A DNA stretch of 52,600 bases from positions 1-52,600 of the IMG/VR virus record IMGVR_UViG_3300046003_005111. The stretch is one strand, 5' to 3'. A program made the position numbers and the translations under genes. This DNA comes from a virus. This document shows positions 20,064-28,741 of this stretch, one piece after another. The notes under the pieces are model-generated. The model was given only the letters and a program-made list of their open reading frames with translations. It searched no databases and was not told the DNA's origin. Every line of letters starts with the position of its first letter. Position 1 is the first letter of the stretch.

Positions 20064-20088
20064 TGGGGGTACTATTAACGCACCCCCA
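20064..20088 (-). terminator. Rho-independent terminator after the sheath gene
   Basis: A 7-base-pair GC-rich stem (20064-20070 with 20082-20088) encloses an 11-base loop; on the minus strand it is followed by TATTTTTTTT. It starts 7 bases after the sheath stop codon. On the plus strand the tail is AATTTTATT, so it may also stop a transcript entering from the other side. Confidence 0.8.
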
Positions 20089-20094
20089 ATTTTA

Positions 20095-23000
20095 TTATAT
20101 GTTATCAAATGATACGTTTTGTGGAGTTACTGTAAATTCAAGTTCAATGAATTCTAAAGTAGGTGTTGGTTTGATAAAGATTCTACCTCTTAATGTGTTT
20201 CTATCGTTATCTTCAACGTCCATTGCAACGCTAACTCTAAAGTCTGTTAAACCTCTTTCTTTTCTGATGTTATCCAAAATTGGGTTAACCAAAGACAAGA
20301 ATTGATTTCTAACTGTAGTATCGTTTGGATCAAATAATAATCTCTTAGATACACTCATGATCAATCTTCTTGCTTGTAATAACAATCTTCTGATGTTAAG
20401 TCTATCAAGAGCACTTGATTTGATTTGCAAGTTTCTGTTACCCCAGATAACAACCCCAACGTCTGAATAAGTCGCTAATGGATTAATTCTACCTGGATAT
20501 AAAACATCTCTAGATTCTTGGTCAAGAACAATACGAGCTCTATTACATTTTACTAAACCTCTATTGTAACCAGCAGTTGCAAACCAAGGGAATGCTACGT
20601 TATCAGTGTAAGCCATGTTTCTTACTACTTCAGCAGTAGGTGGGATAAACAAGTTTGCATTGTTGTCTGTATCTACGATTTGAATCCAAGGATAGTAAAC
20701 CGCAGTGTAGTTAGAATCAATTTCAGTATTTTCTAATTCACTAACGATATCTTCCGCATAGTACCAGTTTTCAGTATCTGAAGGGTTGTTATTGTTTAAC
20801 AACTTGATATCAGGTAATGTTGGTAAATAAATCGCATCCAATCTTTTTTCTTCAACAACCTCAATTGCATCTCTAACCAAGTCAGTATTATTTAAAATAT
20901 CAATACCTGGTGTTGCTAAAATATTGATAGCAGTTTCTTCTGGGTTTTGGAATTTTTTGATACCGTACATTGTAGCGTAGTAATCAGAAGTACCAAATAA
21001 CTCAGCGTATTCAACATTTGTGAATGTATCGAATAATCCAGCTACGAAACCAGTTCTACCGATTTTATAATCATCTGTGTTTGTTCTGTTAACTCTATAC
21101 TCATCCCAACCATCAAAACCACCATAAAATAAAGCTGTGAATTTTCTTGTTCTCATGTTATTGTATGGGTGAGTTGTTGTTCCATCAACAACTATTGGAT
21201 CAATGAATGAAGCGACACCAACAGAAAAAACTTGTTCTCCAGTTACAGAATCAATAAGGCTACTTGCGTTAATATCCATGTGGAAACCTTTTGTTTTAGT
21301 TACGTAATCATCTCCAGTGTTATAAGCGTTGTCACCTAAAGTACTGATTTTACCTTTGAATAATAACAAATCTTTATCAGCACCAAATTGAGTTGAAAAA
21401 CCTAAGTAGTGTTTTCTTATTACATCACCACTAGAAACTGTAGCGTTAGCAAATGGCGGGTTATAAATTGTATCACCAGGTGCATAATATTTAAGTTTGT
21501 ATGGTATTTCTGGAACCTCTGTAGCTGTGTAACCGCTTAAACCATTTGTTCTAAATTCATATCCTTCAAAACCAGCTGGAACACCATCTATAGGGGCGTT
21601 TATAGCCATTTCAAGTACAACATAAGAACTCTTAAGTGGATATTTGTTATCAATTGTACCTATTTTTCTACCAACAAAGTTATCTAACGATTCGTCCATT
21701 GTACAATCAACAAATTTTTCAATTATAGAAGCGTTTGCATCTGTGTCACTAAATGATCTAACGTAGATATCAAATGTTTTCTTAGATAAATCAACATTAG
21801 CGATTGAAGCTTTAATTTCAGTATTAGCGTTAGCACCGTCAGAGATTGAGATTAATCTAAACAATCTTTGTGGTAAACCACCTCTTAATTCAGATACGAA
21901 GAAAGGTGTTACTGGTGATTGATACTGGAATCTGTAGTGATCCCAATCATTAACTGATGTTAATTCACTGTATAAACCTTTAATTTTACCGTTTAATCTA
22001 CCAAATTTTAAAGAAGCATCATAAGTTTCCTCAACGTAGATATAAGAATCTTTATTGTTTGGTGTTGTACCAACCACTTTTTTAATGTAGTTAGATTTTG
22101 TGCTATCTAAAGAAACTGTATATGTGAATGTGCTACCAGTTGGGTTTGCACTTGTACCAGTTAAATCAAAAGCTAAGTATGGATCATTAACAATCCCTAT
22201 TGGGGCAACCATATCCAATGTGTTAACTTTATAACCTAATATATCTGAAGTATAAGTACCTCTACTTCTTATAGTTGCAACATTTTTGTTATGACCTTCC
22301 ATGAATGGATCAGCCATTAAATCAACAGTGAATAATTCTAAAACACCATTAATAATAGTAGCACCAGCAGATGTAAATGTGTGGCAATATAAAGCAAACG
22401 AAGGTCCGTTATATGTTTGAGTACCTGTGTTATATGTTAATTCATTATTTAAGATATAAGCATCTCTATCAGCAGAAGGTATTGTAAAAGGTAACTCATA
22501 TGCATCAACATAATTTGGTGTTAAACTGTGTGTAGCTGCGTCAACTGTTAAATCAGTATCCATATCTTGAGTCAAAAGACCCCAGTATAAAGCATCACCA
22601 ACATAAAAGTCAGCTGTTGTATAAGTACCAATAGTTGTAAAGAATTGATTAAATGATGTATCAAAATCTGTTGTATCAACACCAGTTGCGGTAGCGATAT
22701 AATCAATTAAATCAGTATTACCAGAAACCCCAGTGACATAAAAAGTATTACCGCTAGTATCGAACTGAAAATTAATTGATGTTTGAGTAACACCGCTAGT
22801 TGTTAAAGTTGATTGATCGATCGCACCTAATGTTTTAATAACCCAAGCCATACCAGCATCGTAGCCAGATAAACCTAAAAGTCTTGTTACATACAATTGG
22901 TTTGATTGAGTTAAATACTGTTTTGCAATGTACGGTAATTCGTACTTAACAATCTGCGTATTTTTAAATTTTTCTGGGTTAGTACCACCAAAAGTAGTTT

Positions 23001-23160
23001 TAAATTCATCGAAATTTCTGATGAATATTGGTTGGAATGCTGGACCTTTTAAGGTTTCACCAACTAAACCTAATGTTGTAACACCAACTGTCTCAGTTGT
23101 AAATGATAAGTCCTTTTCGGTTGTGTAGACACCTGGAGATGCATAAACTTTGTTTGCCAT
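20095..23160 (-). CDS. Contractile tail sheath protein, gp18-like
   Basis: The 1021-residue protein opens with YASPGVYTTEKDLSF, the standard start of sheath proteins, and ends with the conserved sheath C-terminus: RRLLLQARRLIMSVSKRLLF, DPNDTTVRNQFLSLVNPIL, then a FRVSVAMDVEDN strand and IEFTVTP-like closing strand (ELEFTVTP). In T4 gp18 (659 residues) these N- and C-terminal parts form the domain that binds the tube and links neighbouring subunits. The extra 360 or so residues here are in the middle, in the surface-exposed region, where sheath proteins differ most. LVKCNRARIVLDQESRDVLY and INPLATYSDVGVVIWGNRNL (about residues 880-920) belong to the conserved core. It lies just upstream of the tube gene and ends at a strong terminator. 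Confidence 0.92.
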   Translation of the reverse strand: MANKVYASPGVYTTEKDLSFTTETVGVTTLGLVGETLKGPAFQPIFIRNFDEFKTTFGGTNPEKFKNTQIVKYELPYIAKQYLTQSNQLYVTRLLGLSGYDAGMAWVIKTLGAIDQSTLTTSGVTQTSINFQFDTSGNTFYVTGVSGNTDLIDYIATATGVDTTDFDTSFNQFFTTIGTYTTADFYVGDALYWGLLTQDMDTDLTVDAATHSLTPNYVDAYELPFTIPSADRDAYILNNELTYNTGTQTYNGPSFALYCHTFTSAGATIINGVLELFTVDLMADPFMEGHNKNVATIRSRGTYTSDILGYKVNTLDMVAPIGIVNDPYLAFDLTGTSANPTGSTFTYTVSLDSTKSNYIKKVVGTTPNNKDSYIYVEETYDASLKFGRLNGKIKGLYSELTSVNDWDHYRFQYQSPVTPFFVSELRGGLPQRLFRLISISDGANANTEIKASIANVDLSKKTFDIYVRSFSDTDANASIIEKFVDCTMDESLDNFVGRKIGTIDNKYPLKSSYVVLEMAINAPIDGVPAGFEGYEFRTNGLSGYTATEVPEIPYKLKYYAPGDTIYNPPFANATVSSGDVIRKHYLGFSTQFGADKDLLLFKGKISTLGDNAYNTGDDYVTKTKGFHMDINASSLIDSVTGEQVFSVGVASFIDPIVVDGTTTHPYNNMRTRKFTALFYGGFDGWDEYRVNRTNTDDYKIGRTGFVAGLFDTFTNVEYAELFGTSDYYATMYGIKKFQNPEETAINILATPGIDILNNTDLVRDAIEVVEEKRLDAIYLPTLPDIKLLNNNNPSDTENWYYAEDIVSELENTEIDSNYTAVYYPWIQIVDTDNNANLFIPPTAEVVRNMAYTDNVAFPWFATAGYNRGLVKCNRARIVLDQESRDVLYPGRINPLATYSDVGVVIWGNRNLQIKSSALDRLNIRRLLLQARRLIMSVSKRLLFDPNDTTVRNQFLSLVNPILDNIRKERGLTDFRVSVAMDVEDNDRNTLRGRIFIKPTPTLEFIELEFTVTPQNVSFDNI

Positions 23161-23197
23161 ATTTAGTTAATTTTGTTTATTTAATTTTATCTTATTG

Positions 23198-23206
23198 ATA
23201 AATATC
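23198..23206 (-). promoter_or_regulatory. Late-type motif before the sheath gene
   Basis: The minus strand reads CTGATATTTATCAATAAG, with GATATTTAT lying 38-46 bases before the sheath ATG. Core and spacing match those before the tube gene. Confidence 0.5.
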
Positions 23207-23263
23207 AGATTTTTTACCAAAAAACCAGAATATTTGTTGATTTTTAAAATTCTTTTTTTATTT

Positions 23264-24031
23264 TTAAATATTTTCTGTTATTGTAAAAGTTCTACTAATC
23301 GCTGGTGTCACAATATAATCATCTGGATCTGATAAAAAACCTTGTAAATTAAAATTGTACATTTGCACATAAAACCTTTTATTATCAAGATCAGTCACTT
23401 GACTTTCATCTGAAGAATCTTCTAAAATAATTGGAATATAATGTCCATTAACCACCGTATAAGCTTGCTTGCTTTGAAAATTTTTTAAAACGGTTGCGTT
23501 AAATTTATTAAGTTCTTGTTGTCTATAAGCGAAAATTCTAACATCGTAAGTTATATCAACAGGAATTGGTTGTGGTATTTGATAAACGTCAACACCCATT
23601 TTATTACCATCCCAAGTTGGAACTTCCGCATACGTATAATGTTTACCTGTCGGTATATTATAAATTAAAGATGGGTTTGTACCGTATTTTGTATCTGGAT
23701 TTCTAACGATATTAATAAACGGAATCTTTAAATTTTTGTACTCATCTGAAAATTTCCATGTTTGTGAAAACTCATTCCATTTCTGGATACCCATCATAAA
23801 AACAGGTACTTTCTCACCGTCAAGAGAAATAGCTAATTCGTTAGTAATAAACTCTTTAAAACCTCTATCTAAATCAACATGCATCACACCCTTTGGTAAA
23901 TACGTATCATTGTTGGTGATCATATCTTTCATATTTTCAGCCGCACCGCTTTGCATTGAGTAAGGATACTCTATGTTTGCACGTTGTTGTGTAAGATTAA
24001 TATTCTTTTTAAATGAACCTGGTAAAGCCAT
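23264..24031 (-). CDS. Tail terminator / sheath stabiliser, gp15-like
   Basis: The 255-residue protein resembles T4 gp15 (272 residues) in length, gene order and pattern. Residues about 78-130 read MMGIQKWNEFSQTW and then IPFINIVRNPDTKYGTNPS. The most telling block is PIPVDITYDVRIFAYRQQEL, then a helix and HYIPIILEDSS, parallel to the gp15 MIYELSIFTRYEDD region, followed by RFYVQMYNFNLQGFLSDPDD, parallel to the WSLTFEVNGWMYPP region. gp15 forms a hexamer that caps tube and sheath and joins tail to neck. The gene starts two bases after the stop of the gp14-like gene and is followed by the sheath gene, as in T4 (14, 15, then 18). The assignment is by pattern, not by a search. Confidence 0.65.
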   Translation of the reverse strand: MALPGSFKKNINLTQQRANIEYPYSMQSGAAENMKDMITNNDTYLPKGVMHVDLDRGFKEFITNELAISLDGEKVPVFMMGIQKWNEFSQTWKFSDEYKNLKIPFINIVRNPDTKYGTNPSLIYNIPTGKHYTYAEVPTWDGNKMGVDVYQIPQPIPVDITYDVRIFAYRQQELNKFNATVLKNFQSKQAYTVVNGHYIPIILEDSSDESQVTDLDNKRFYVQMYNFNLQGFLSDPDDYIVTPAISRTFTITENI

Positions 24032-24033
24032 GT

Positions 24034-24555
24034 TTATAGTCCCTTAAATACGTTAGGATCCACGTTTGTACATTTTATTCTTTTAAAATAACCAGAGTAA
24101 CCAAATTGGGTACTTGGGTTATCAGTATTCACGGTATCATCATCAAAAACCGTAAAATATTTAAAATTGTTTTGTCTATCCGAATAACCAATAATATCAC
24201 CATAACTTATTTCGGTATTCTTCTCATCCAATTGTTTCTGTAAAACCGTAAACTCAAGATTTCCATAGTCTTGATACCTTAAATTACCGTTTGGTGAATA
24301 TGATTTATTCTCACCATTTTCAAGGTTAAGTATAACCTTTAACTCGACTGGTGATAAAAATCTGATATCATTTACGTTACTTTCACCGTAAACATCATCC
24401 ATTTGTGTGTTAACCCTATCAACTCTAAATAAAACAACAGTAAAATTCATATCACCCTCGATTAGCTCTGTTGCCATATCAAGCTCAAGTTGAAAATCTT
24501 CTTCGTCATAAAACCTATTCAACCTTGTATTTGGTATTCTAGTTTTTCTTTCCAT
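24034..24555 (-). CDS. Neck protein, gp14-like
   Basis: The protein has 173 residues from the chosen start (177 from an upstream ATG at 24567). It has DMATELIEGDMNFTVVLFRV near the N-terminus, a VYGES motif (about 57), a strand reading VELKVILNLE, and SYGDIIGYSDRQNNFKYFTV near residue 120, comparable to the EGDLIYFPMDNSLFEINWV block in T4 gp14, a neck protein of 256 residues. I chose 24555 because a late-type motif ends right against the ATG at 24567, so a transcript from it would start past that codon. From 24555 the spacing is about 21 bases, as at other genes here. It begins the minus-strand tail operon and directly precedes the gp15-like gene, which supports the call. Confidence 0.6.
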   Translation of the reverse strand: MERKTRIPNTRLNRFYDEEDFQLELDMATELIEGDMNFTVVLFRVDRVNTQMDDVYGESNVNDIRFLSPVELKVILNLENGENKSYSPNGNLRYQDYGNLEFTVLQKQLDEKNTEISYGDIIGYSDRQNNFKYFTVFDDDTVNTDNPSTQFGYSGYFKRIKCTNVDPNVFKGL

Positions 24556-24567
24556 TGCTGTTTTCAT

Positions 24568-24576
24568 ATAAATACT
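24568..24576 (-). promoter_or_regulatory. Late-type motif at the head of the tail operon
   Basis: The minus strand reads AAAGTATTTATATGAAAAC. The AGTATTTAT form is shared with the plus-strand element before the gp13-like neck gene. It touches the upstream ATG of the gp14-like gene and thereby argues for the internal start at 24555. Confidence 0.45.
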
Positions 24577-24655
24577 TTGATTTATTAATGAATTGACTTT
24601 ATCCTAAAAATTTATTATTATTAAATAACAATAAATTAAGGTAAAACAAACATAA

Positions 24656-26434
24656 ATGCAATTACCAATAGAAAAGAGGGCTCTAGATATATTAAAAACA
24701 TACAAAGGGTCAAATGATTATATATTGGGTATACAGAATACTTACTTTACAAGTAAAAGTTTTATACCCACAAAAAACCAAAGTGATTATATCATTAGAA
24801 ATGGTAATGTTGATCCAGTTGTTGTTAATAAATTATTTGATATTAGTAAATCTTGTAGATCTTTTATTGCTGAACAATTAAAATTAGATTTTATCCCTGA
24901 AAATATATTCATCAATAAATTACTTAGTAGAAAAGAAAATTTTTTACATGTTTATGGTTGTTTTGAGGAAGGTTGTGATGAATATCACACTTTTTACATA
25001 TCAAAAGAATGTGTAAAAGTTAGTCGCCCTGAACCAGAAATTGATCCAACAAAGTATGAAAGGGATCCAAAACCACATCAGATAACAGCTATTAAAAAAT
25101 TATTGACAAACGATAAGTTTATCTTGGCGGATGAAATGGGTTTAGGAAAAACCACGTCTGCTATTATCGCAGCCATGGAAGGTCAATTTAAAAAGATATT
25201 AGTTGTTTGTCCAGCATCTCTTAAACTTAACTGGAAAATTGAAATTTCAAACTACGATTCACCAAATAACATCAGTGTTGTTGATGGAAGTAATCTTACC
25301 GTAAAGAAATGGACAATTGTAAATTACGATATTCTTAAGAACTTTCATCATTTACCTAGACGTGGTGTTAAAACCGCTGATTTACCTGTATCACCAATTG
25401 ATTACCATAAATTTGATTTGGTTATTGCGGACGAGGCTCATTACCTTAAAAATGCTGCATCAAATAGAACAAAAATATTTAATGATTTTGCTATGAAAAT
25501 ACCAGTAAGATGGTTATTGACAGGTACTCCAATCACAAATAAACCGATTGATTTTTATAATCTTTTGTATTTGTGTGAATCTCCTGTGGCATCTAATTGG
25601 GTTGGTTATGTTAAAAGATATTGTGCTGGTAGACAATTTAACCGTAAAGGTACAAAGCAAAAGTATTGGGTTTGTTCTGGGTCCTCAAATCTTGAGGAAT
25701 TAAAAGATTTTTCTGCTGATGTTATTTTGAGAAGAACTAAAAGTGATTCTATTGATTTACCACAAAAGACTATCAAACCTGTTTATTTACCATTAGAGTT
25801 CTCAACCAGTTATAACGCTTATATTGATGAGTACGAAGCTTGGATTGAAGAAATGGAAGCTGCTGGTGAAAAACCAACAATTACTGATCACTTAACAAAA
25901 CTTATCAAAGTTAGACAATTATTATCTTATGATAAAATTGCGCATACAATTGAAATGGCTGAAGAAATTATTGAGAACGGACAAAAGGTTATTATTTTCA
26001 GTTGTTTCTCGAATACTATTAAGGAATTAATGGCTCATTTTAGTAAAAAAGCTGTTATGATTGACGGATCGGTTTCAAAAGAAAAACGCCAACAGGCTGT
26101 CGAGTCATTTCAGAATGATGAAAAAATTACAGTTTTCTGTGGTAATATTGTAGCTGCTGGTGTTGGTTTAACATTAACCGAGGGTAGTGTTGTAATATTT
26201 AATGATCTTGACTGGACCCCAGCTAACCATATGCAAGCTGAAGATAGAGCACATAGAATTGGTCAACAAAATCAGGTTCACATCATTTATCCTTTGTTTG
26301 CGGATACTTTAGATATGATCATGTATAAAGCACTTCAAAGTAAGATGAAGATTATTAGTACGATTATGGGTGATAACCCATCAGAAGAACAAATTTCTGT
26401 CGGTAAAGAAGTTATTATGCACCTTAGACGTTAA
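24656..26434 (+). CDS. SNF2-family DNA helicase/translocase
   Basis: The 592-residue protein has a full SNF2 ATPase. The N-terminal 130 residues are a phage-specific domain with a Cys pair (YGCFEEGCDEYHTF). Then come KPHQITAIKKLL (Q motif region), motif I ILADEMGLGKTTSA (Asp at about 159), motif II VIADEAHYLKNA (about 257-268), motif III LLTGTPITNKPIDF, and in the C-terminal lobe VIIFSCFSNTIK, GVGLTLTEGSVVIFNDLDW and the arginine-finger motif QAEDRAHRIGQ. This matches the SMARCAL1-like branch that moves along or reanneals branched DNA. T4 uses UvsW for fork and recombination branch handling, and this enzyme may fill that role. The gene diverges from the neck operon and its stop overlaps the convergent GP88-like gene by 4 bases. 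Confidence 0.93.
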   Translation: MQLPIEKRALDILKTYKGSNDYILGIQNTYFTSKSFIPTKNQSDYIIRNGNVDPVVVNKLFDISKSCRSFIAEQLKLDFIPENIFINKLLSRKENFLHVYGCFEEGCDEYHTFYISKECVKVSRPEPEIDPTKYERDPKPHQITAIKKLLTNDKFILADEMGLGKTTSAIIAAMEGQFKKILVVCPASLKLNWKIEISNYDSPNNISVVDGSNLTVKKWTIVNYDILKNFHHLPRRGVKTADLPVSPIDYHKFDLVIADEAHYLKNAASNRTKIFNDFAMKIPVRWLLTGTPITNKPIDFYNLLYLCESPVASNWVGYVKRYCAGRQFNRKGTKQKYWVCSGSSNLEELKDFSADVILRRTKSDSIDLPQKTIKPVYLPLEFSTSYNAYIDEYEAWIEEMEAAGEKPTITDHLTKLIKVRQLLSYDKIAHTIEMAEEIIENGQKVIIFSCFSNTIKELMAHFSKKAVMIDGSVSKEKRQQAVESFQNDEKITVFCGNIVAAGVGLTLTEGSVVIFNDLDWTPANHMQAEDRAHRIGQQNQVHIIYPLFADTLDMIMYKALQSKMKIISTIMGDNPSEEQISVGKEVIMHLRR

Positions 26435-27606
26435 TGTTGTAATAAATAACTACCTTTAACATCTTTTCTTTGAGCACCTATGTCACTGTCACCAGCAGGT
26501 AACACAATTACATTATATTTAAATGGTTCGTCTTGTGTTGTTGGTAGCTCGTCTGTATAAACAATCGATTCGTATGGTATATTATACTTAACACTAATAA
26601 GATTTTTTAACGTTTCTTTAGCCGCATCATCAATAAAAGTAGCTTTTTCTTTTTCATCTTTAATGTAACTATTTCGGTCTTTTTTAAATAAACCTTTAAA
26701 TAATTCCTTTGGTACTATTTTAGAAATTTTAGCTGTATCGGTATTAACTTTAGCTGTTTCTTTTTTATTTGCATCATCAGAAAAATTCATAACAAAGTTT
26801 GGGTCAGCGATATTAGCGATGTCACCCATTTTTGTGTAAGCGTAAGATTCAACATTATAACCAGATTTAAGTAATTGGTTTGTAACACTAATCGCTATAT
26901 CATAATATTTTTTAGCAAAAAAATCACCAGCATCATTCCATCTTAAAATCATTTTAATGTCCACACCATCTTTTTTTGATTGTCTTTTTAAACCGTATGC
27001 TAACGGATCTAATTCATCCATTATGATATTTTCATACATTTCAGGATCGTTTAATAATAAATTAAGTCTTTGTGTGTATTTTAGGTTTTTACCGTAATTC
27101 ATGATATAAAAACCTTTTCTAGCATAACAGTCAATCGCACATGAACCAGCCCCAGGACAAGTATTAATCGTATAGAATTTACCTTGTTCTTTATCATAAA
27201 GAATACTTCTTAATGCTGGTATACCTGTATTAACAGTATACTGTAAACCACCCCTATCGCTTTTTTCCATTTTAGGATTTCTATCGAATATTTGTTGTGG
27301 TAATGTAGTGATTTGTCTAATAAAATGATCAATATCAATCTCACCTTCATTATCTGTTGGTATATTTTTACCACTTATAATTGGTTCATCCGCATTTATC
27401 TTACCTCTATCTTTTGATGGCCTGCTTAATCTATCTAATTGTGAGTTTAACATAGCTACAACAGATTCTGGGGATAAGCAACTTTTTTTAACATCACCAA
27501 AATCTTTTTCCCAATCAACCTCAGATATGTTTGTGGACTCATTTAAACGAAAACCAATTAATTCTTTTGTTCTGAGTATCGCGTTATTAAATTTGTTATT
27601 AGTCAT
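26431..27606 (-). CDS. GP88-like phage protein
   Basis: The 391-residue protein (from MTNNKFN) has the Cys motif of the phage gene product 88 family: NTCPGAGSCAIDCYARKGFY (about 147-166), followed by a helix with NLKYTQRLNLLLNDPE and then RWNDAGDFFAKKYYD (about 212-226). The biochemical role of the family is not known to me; the clustered Cys residues could hold a metal or an iron-sulphur centre. The N-terminal 100 residues are an extra arm with LIGFRLNES, and the C-terminus ends in a small alpha/beta part with NVIVLPAGDSDIG. An upstream ATG at 27687 would add a hydrophobic 27-residue leader but would run through the divergent promoter region. The ATG at 27606 has AGGA 5 bases upstream and is preferred. 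It is transcribed against the SNF2 gene. Confidence 0.75.
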   Translation of the reverse strand: MTNNKFNNAILRTKELIGFRLNESTNISEVDWEKDFGDVKKSCLSPESVVAMLNSQLDRLSRPSKDRGKINADEPIISGKNIPTDNEGEIDIDHFIRQITTLPQQIFDRNPKMEKSDRGGLQYTVNTGIPALRSILYDKEQGKFYTINTCPGAGSCAIDCYARKGFYIMNYGKNLKYTQRLNLLLNDPEMYENIIMDELDPLAYGLKRQSKKDGVDIKMILRWNDAGDFFAKKYYDIAISVTNQLLKSGYNVESYAYTKMGDIANIADPNFVMNFSDDANKKETAKVNTDTAKISKIVPKELFKGLFKKDRNSYIKDEKEKATFIDDAAKETLKNLISVKYNIPYESIVYTDELPTTQDEPFKYNVIVLPAGDSDIGAQRKDVKGSYLLQH

Positions 27607-27625
27607 AATATTCCTGTATTTAAAA

Positions 27626-27643
27626 GTATTTATTATAAATATT
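27626..27643. promoter_or_regulatory. Divergent late-type promoter element
   Basis: The stretch GTATTTATTATAAATATT is nearly a palindrome. On the plus strand it gives AGTATTTAT and an exact T4-type TATAAATA (27634-27641), 9 bases before the gp13-like start at 27650. On the minus strand it gives AATATTTATAATAAATAC, 29-37 bases before the GP88-like start at 27606. One element could thus serve both directions. Confidence 0.55.
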
Positions 27644-27649
27644 AAGTAA

Positions 27650-28741
27650 ATGAGAATAAATCCGATTGAAAAAGAAAAAATATACAAACAAGCTAAACAT
27701 AGACTTGGTGCCCCTATTAGAAAAATTCAATTAGAGGATGAACAAATGGACTCACTTCTTGAAATCGCAACAGAAGACTATGTTGAGTTTATCAATAATT
27801 GGTTAATTGAACATCAATGGCCAAGTTTAATTGGTTTAAGTATTAGTGAAGCTGATTTGACAAGAGCTTTTATTTATAGAACTTTTGATTTGGTTACCCA
27901 ATATACTTACTCCTACTCAAAAATCGTTGGGTTAGGTGCTGGTGAAGGTGGTTATGTACTTAAAAAAGATTACGTTGAGTTGTCTAAAGGCCAACAAATG
28001 TATGAGATTCCAGCCAACAGAGAGATAAATGAGGTTTTGTGGTTTACACCAGCTTCTTTGGACCAATCTGTTATCGACCCATTCTTGGGTGTTTGGAATA
28101 ATCAATTTGGTGCTGAATATATGGGGTTAGGTAGTTACTATATCTTACCAGCTTTTGATATTTTAATGAGAACAACGGATAGAAATCTTAAAAATAGAAT
28201 GATTCGTTCTGAATTAATTTATAAAATCACAAATGCACCTGATGGGAAAAAATATCTTCATTTAATGAACACACCTGGTGGTAAGTTTGATTTTAGAGGT
28301 TCAATGCTTGACCAAGGTAAATGCTGGTATTGGTATTATGATATTAACCCATTAATTAAAGATGATTGTTTAGCAAAAAACAAAGATATCATTAAATCAC
28401 CTTCCGATGTTCCTTTGGATGATATTTCATTCGATGATTTAAATGACCCAGCTAAAGTTTGGATAAGAAGATACTTCATCGCTTTATGTAAAGAAACTTT
28501 AGGTAGAGTAAGAGGTACATTTAGTGGTAAAATACCAGTTCCAGATGCAAATATGGAAATTGAATACCAATCTCTTTTATCTGAGGGTAAAGATGAAATG
28601 GTTACACTTAAAAAAGAATTAGAAGATAGAATGCTTAGATTAAACCCATTAGAAATACTTAAAAGAATGTCTTCTGAGGCTGAAGAGGTTAATAAATCCC
28701 TTAAATATAGAGCGTTCCAAAAACCAATTAAAATTATATAA
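27650..28741 (+). CDS. Neck protein, gp13-like
   Basis: The 363-residue protein opens KQAKHRLGAPIRKIQLEDEQ (about 12-31), the helix-turn-strand with which head-tail connector proteins of this type commonly begin, and near its C-terminus has WIRRYFIALCKETLGRVRGTFSGKIPVP, here split: WIRRYFIALCKETLGRVRG and then SGKIPVPDANMEI (about 270-305). That helix, followed by a loop and a long charged helix (MVTLKKELEDRMLRLNP), is typical of gp13-like neck proteins in large myoviruses. T4 gp13 is 309 residues and forms the neck ring with gp14. The gene is the first in the plus-strand operon and shares a one-base stop-start overlap (TAATG) with the next. The assignment is by pattern and by the gp14-like gene nearby on the other strand. 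Confidence 0.6.
   Translation: MRINPIEKEKIYKQAKHRLGAPIRKIQLEDEQMDSLLEIATEDYVEFINNWLIEHQWPSLIGLSISEADLTRAFIYRTFDLVTQYTYSYSKIVGLGAGEGGYVLKKDYVELSKGQQMYEIPANREINEVLWFTPASLDQSVIDPFLGVWNNQFGAEYMGLGSYYILPAFDILMRTTDRNLKNRMIRSELIYKITNAPDGKKYLHLMNTPGGKFDFRGSMLDQGKCWYWYYDINPLIKDDCLAKNKDIIKSPSDVPLDDISFDDLNDPAKVWIRRYFIALCKETLGRVRGTFSGKIPVPDANMEIEYQSLLSEGKDEMVTLKKELEDRMLRLNPLEILKRMSSEAEEVNKSLKYRAFQKPIKII

Larger units (their letters stand above)
19792..20094. other. Non-coding gap between sheath and tube genes
   Basis: No gene is visible in these 303 bases. They contain the tube leader and its late-type motif (19829-19837), a plus-strand Bacteroidota-type promoter match (19886-19916), a long AT-only palindrome (19948-19997) and the sheath terminator (20064-20088). 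The stretch is even more AT-rich than its surroundings, apart from one CGCG at about 19895. Confidence 0.7.

Noticed and set aside
27607-27687. Longer start for the GP88-like protein with a hydrophobic leader
   Set aside because: It would pass through the divergent late-type element and the start of the gp13-like gene. The later ATG at 27606 has a fitting AGGA and keeps both genes clear.
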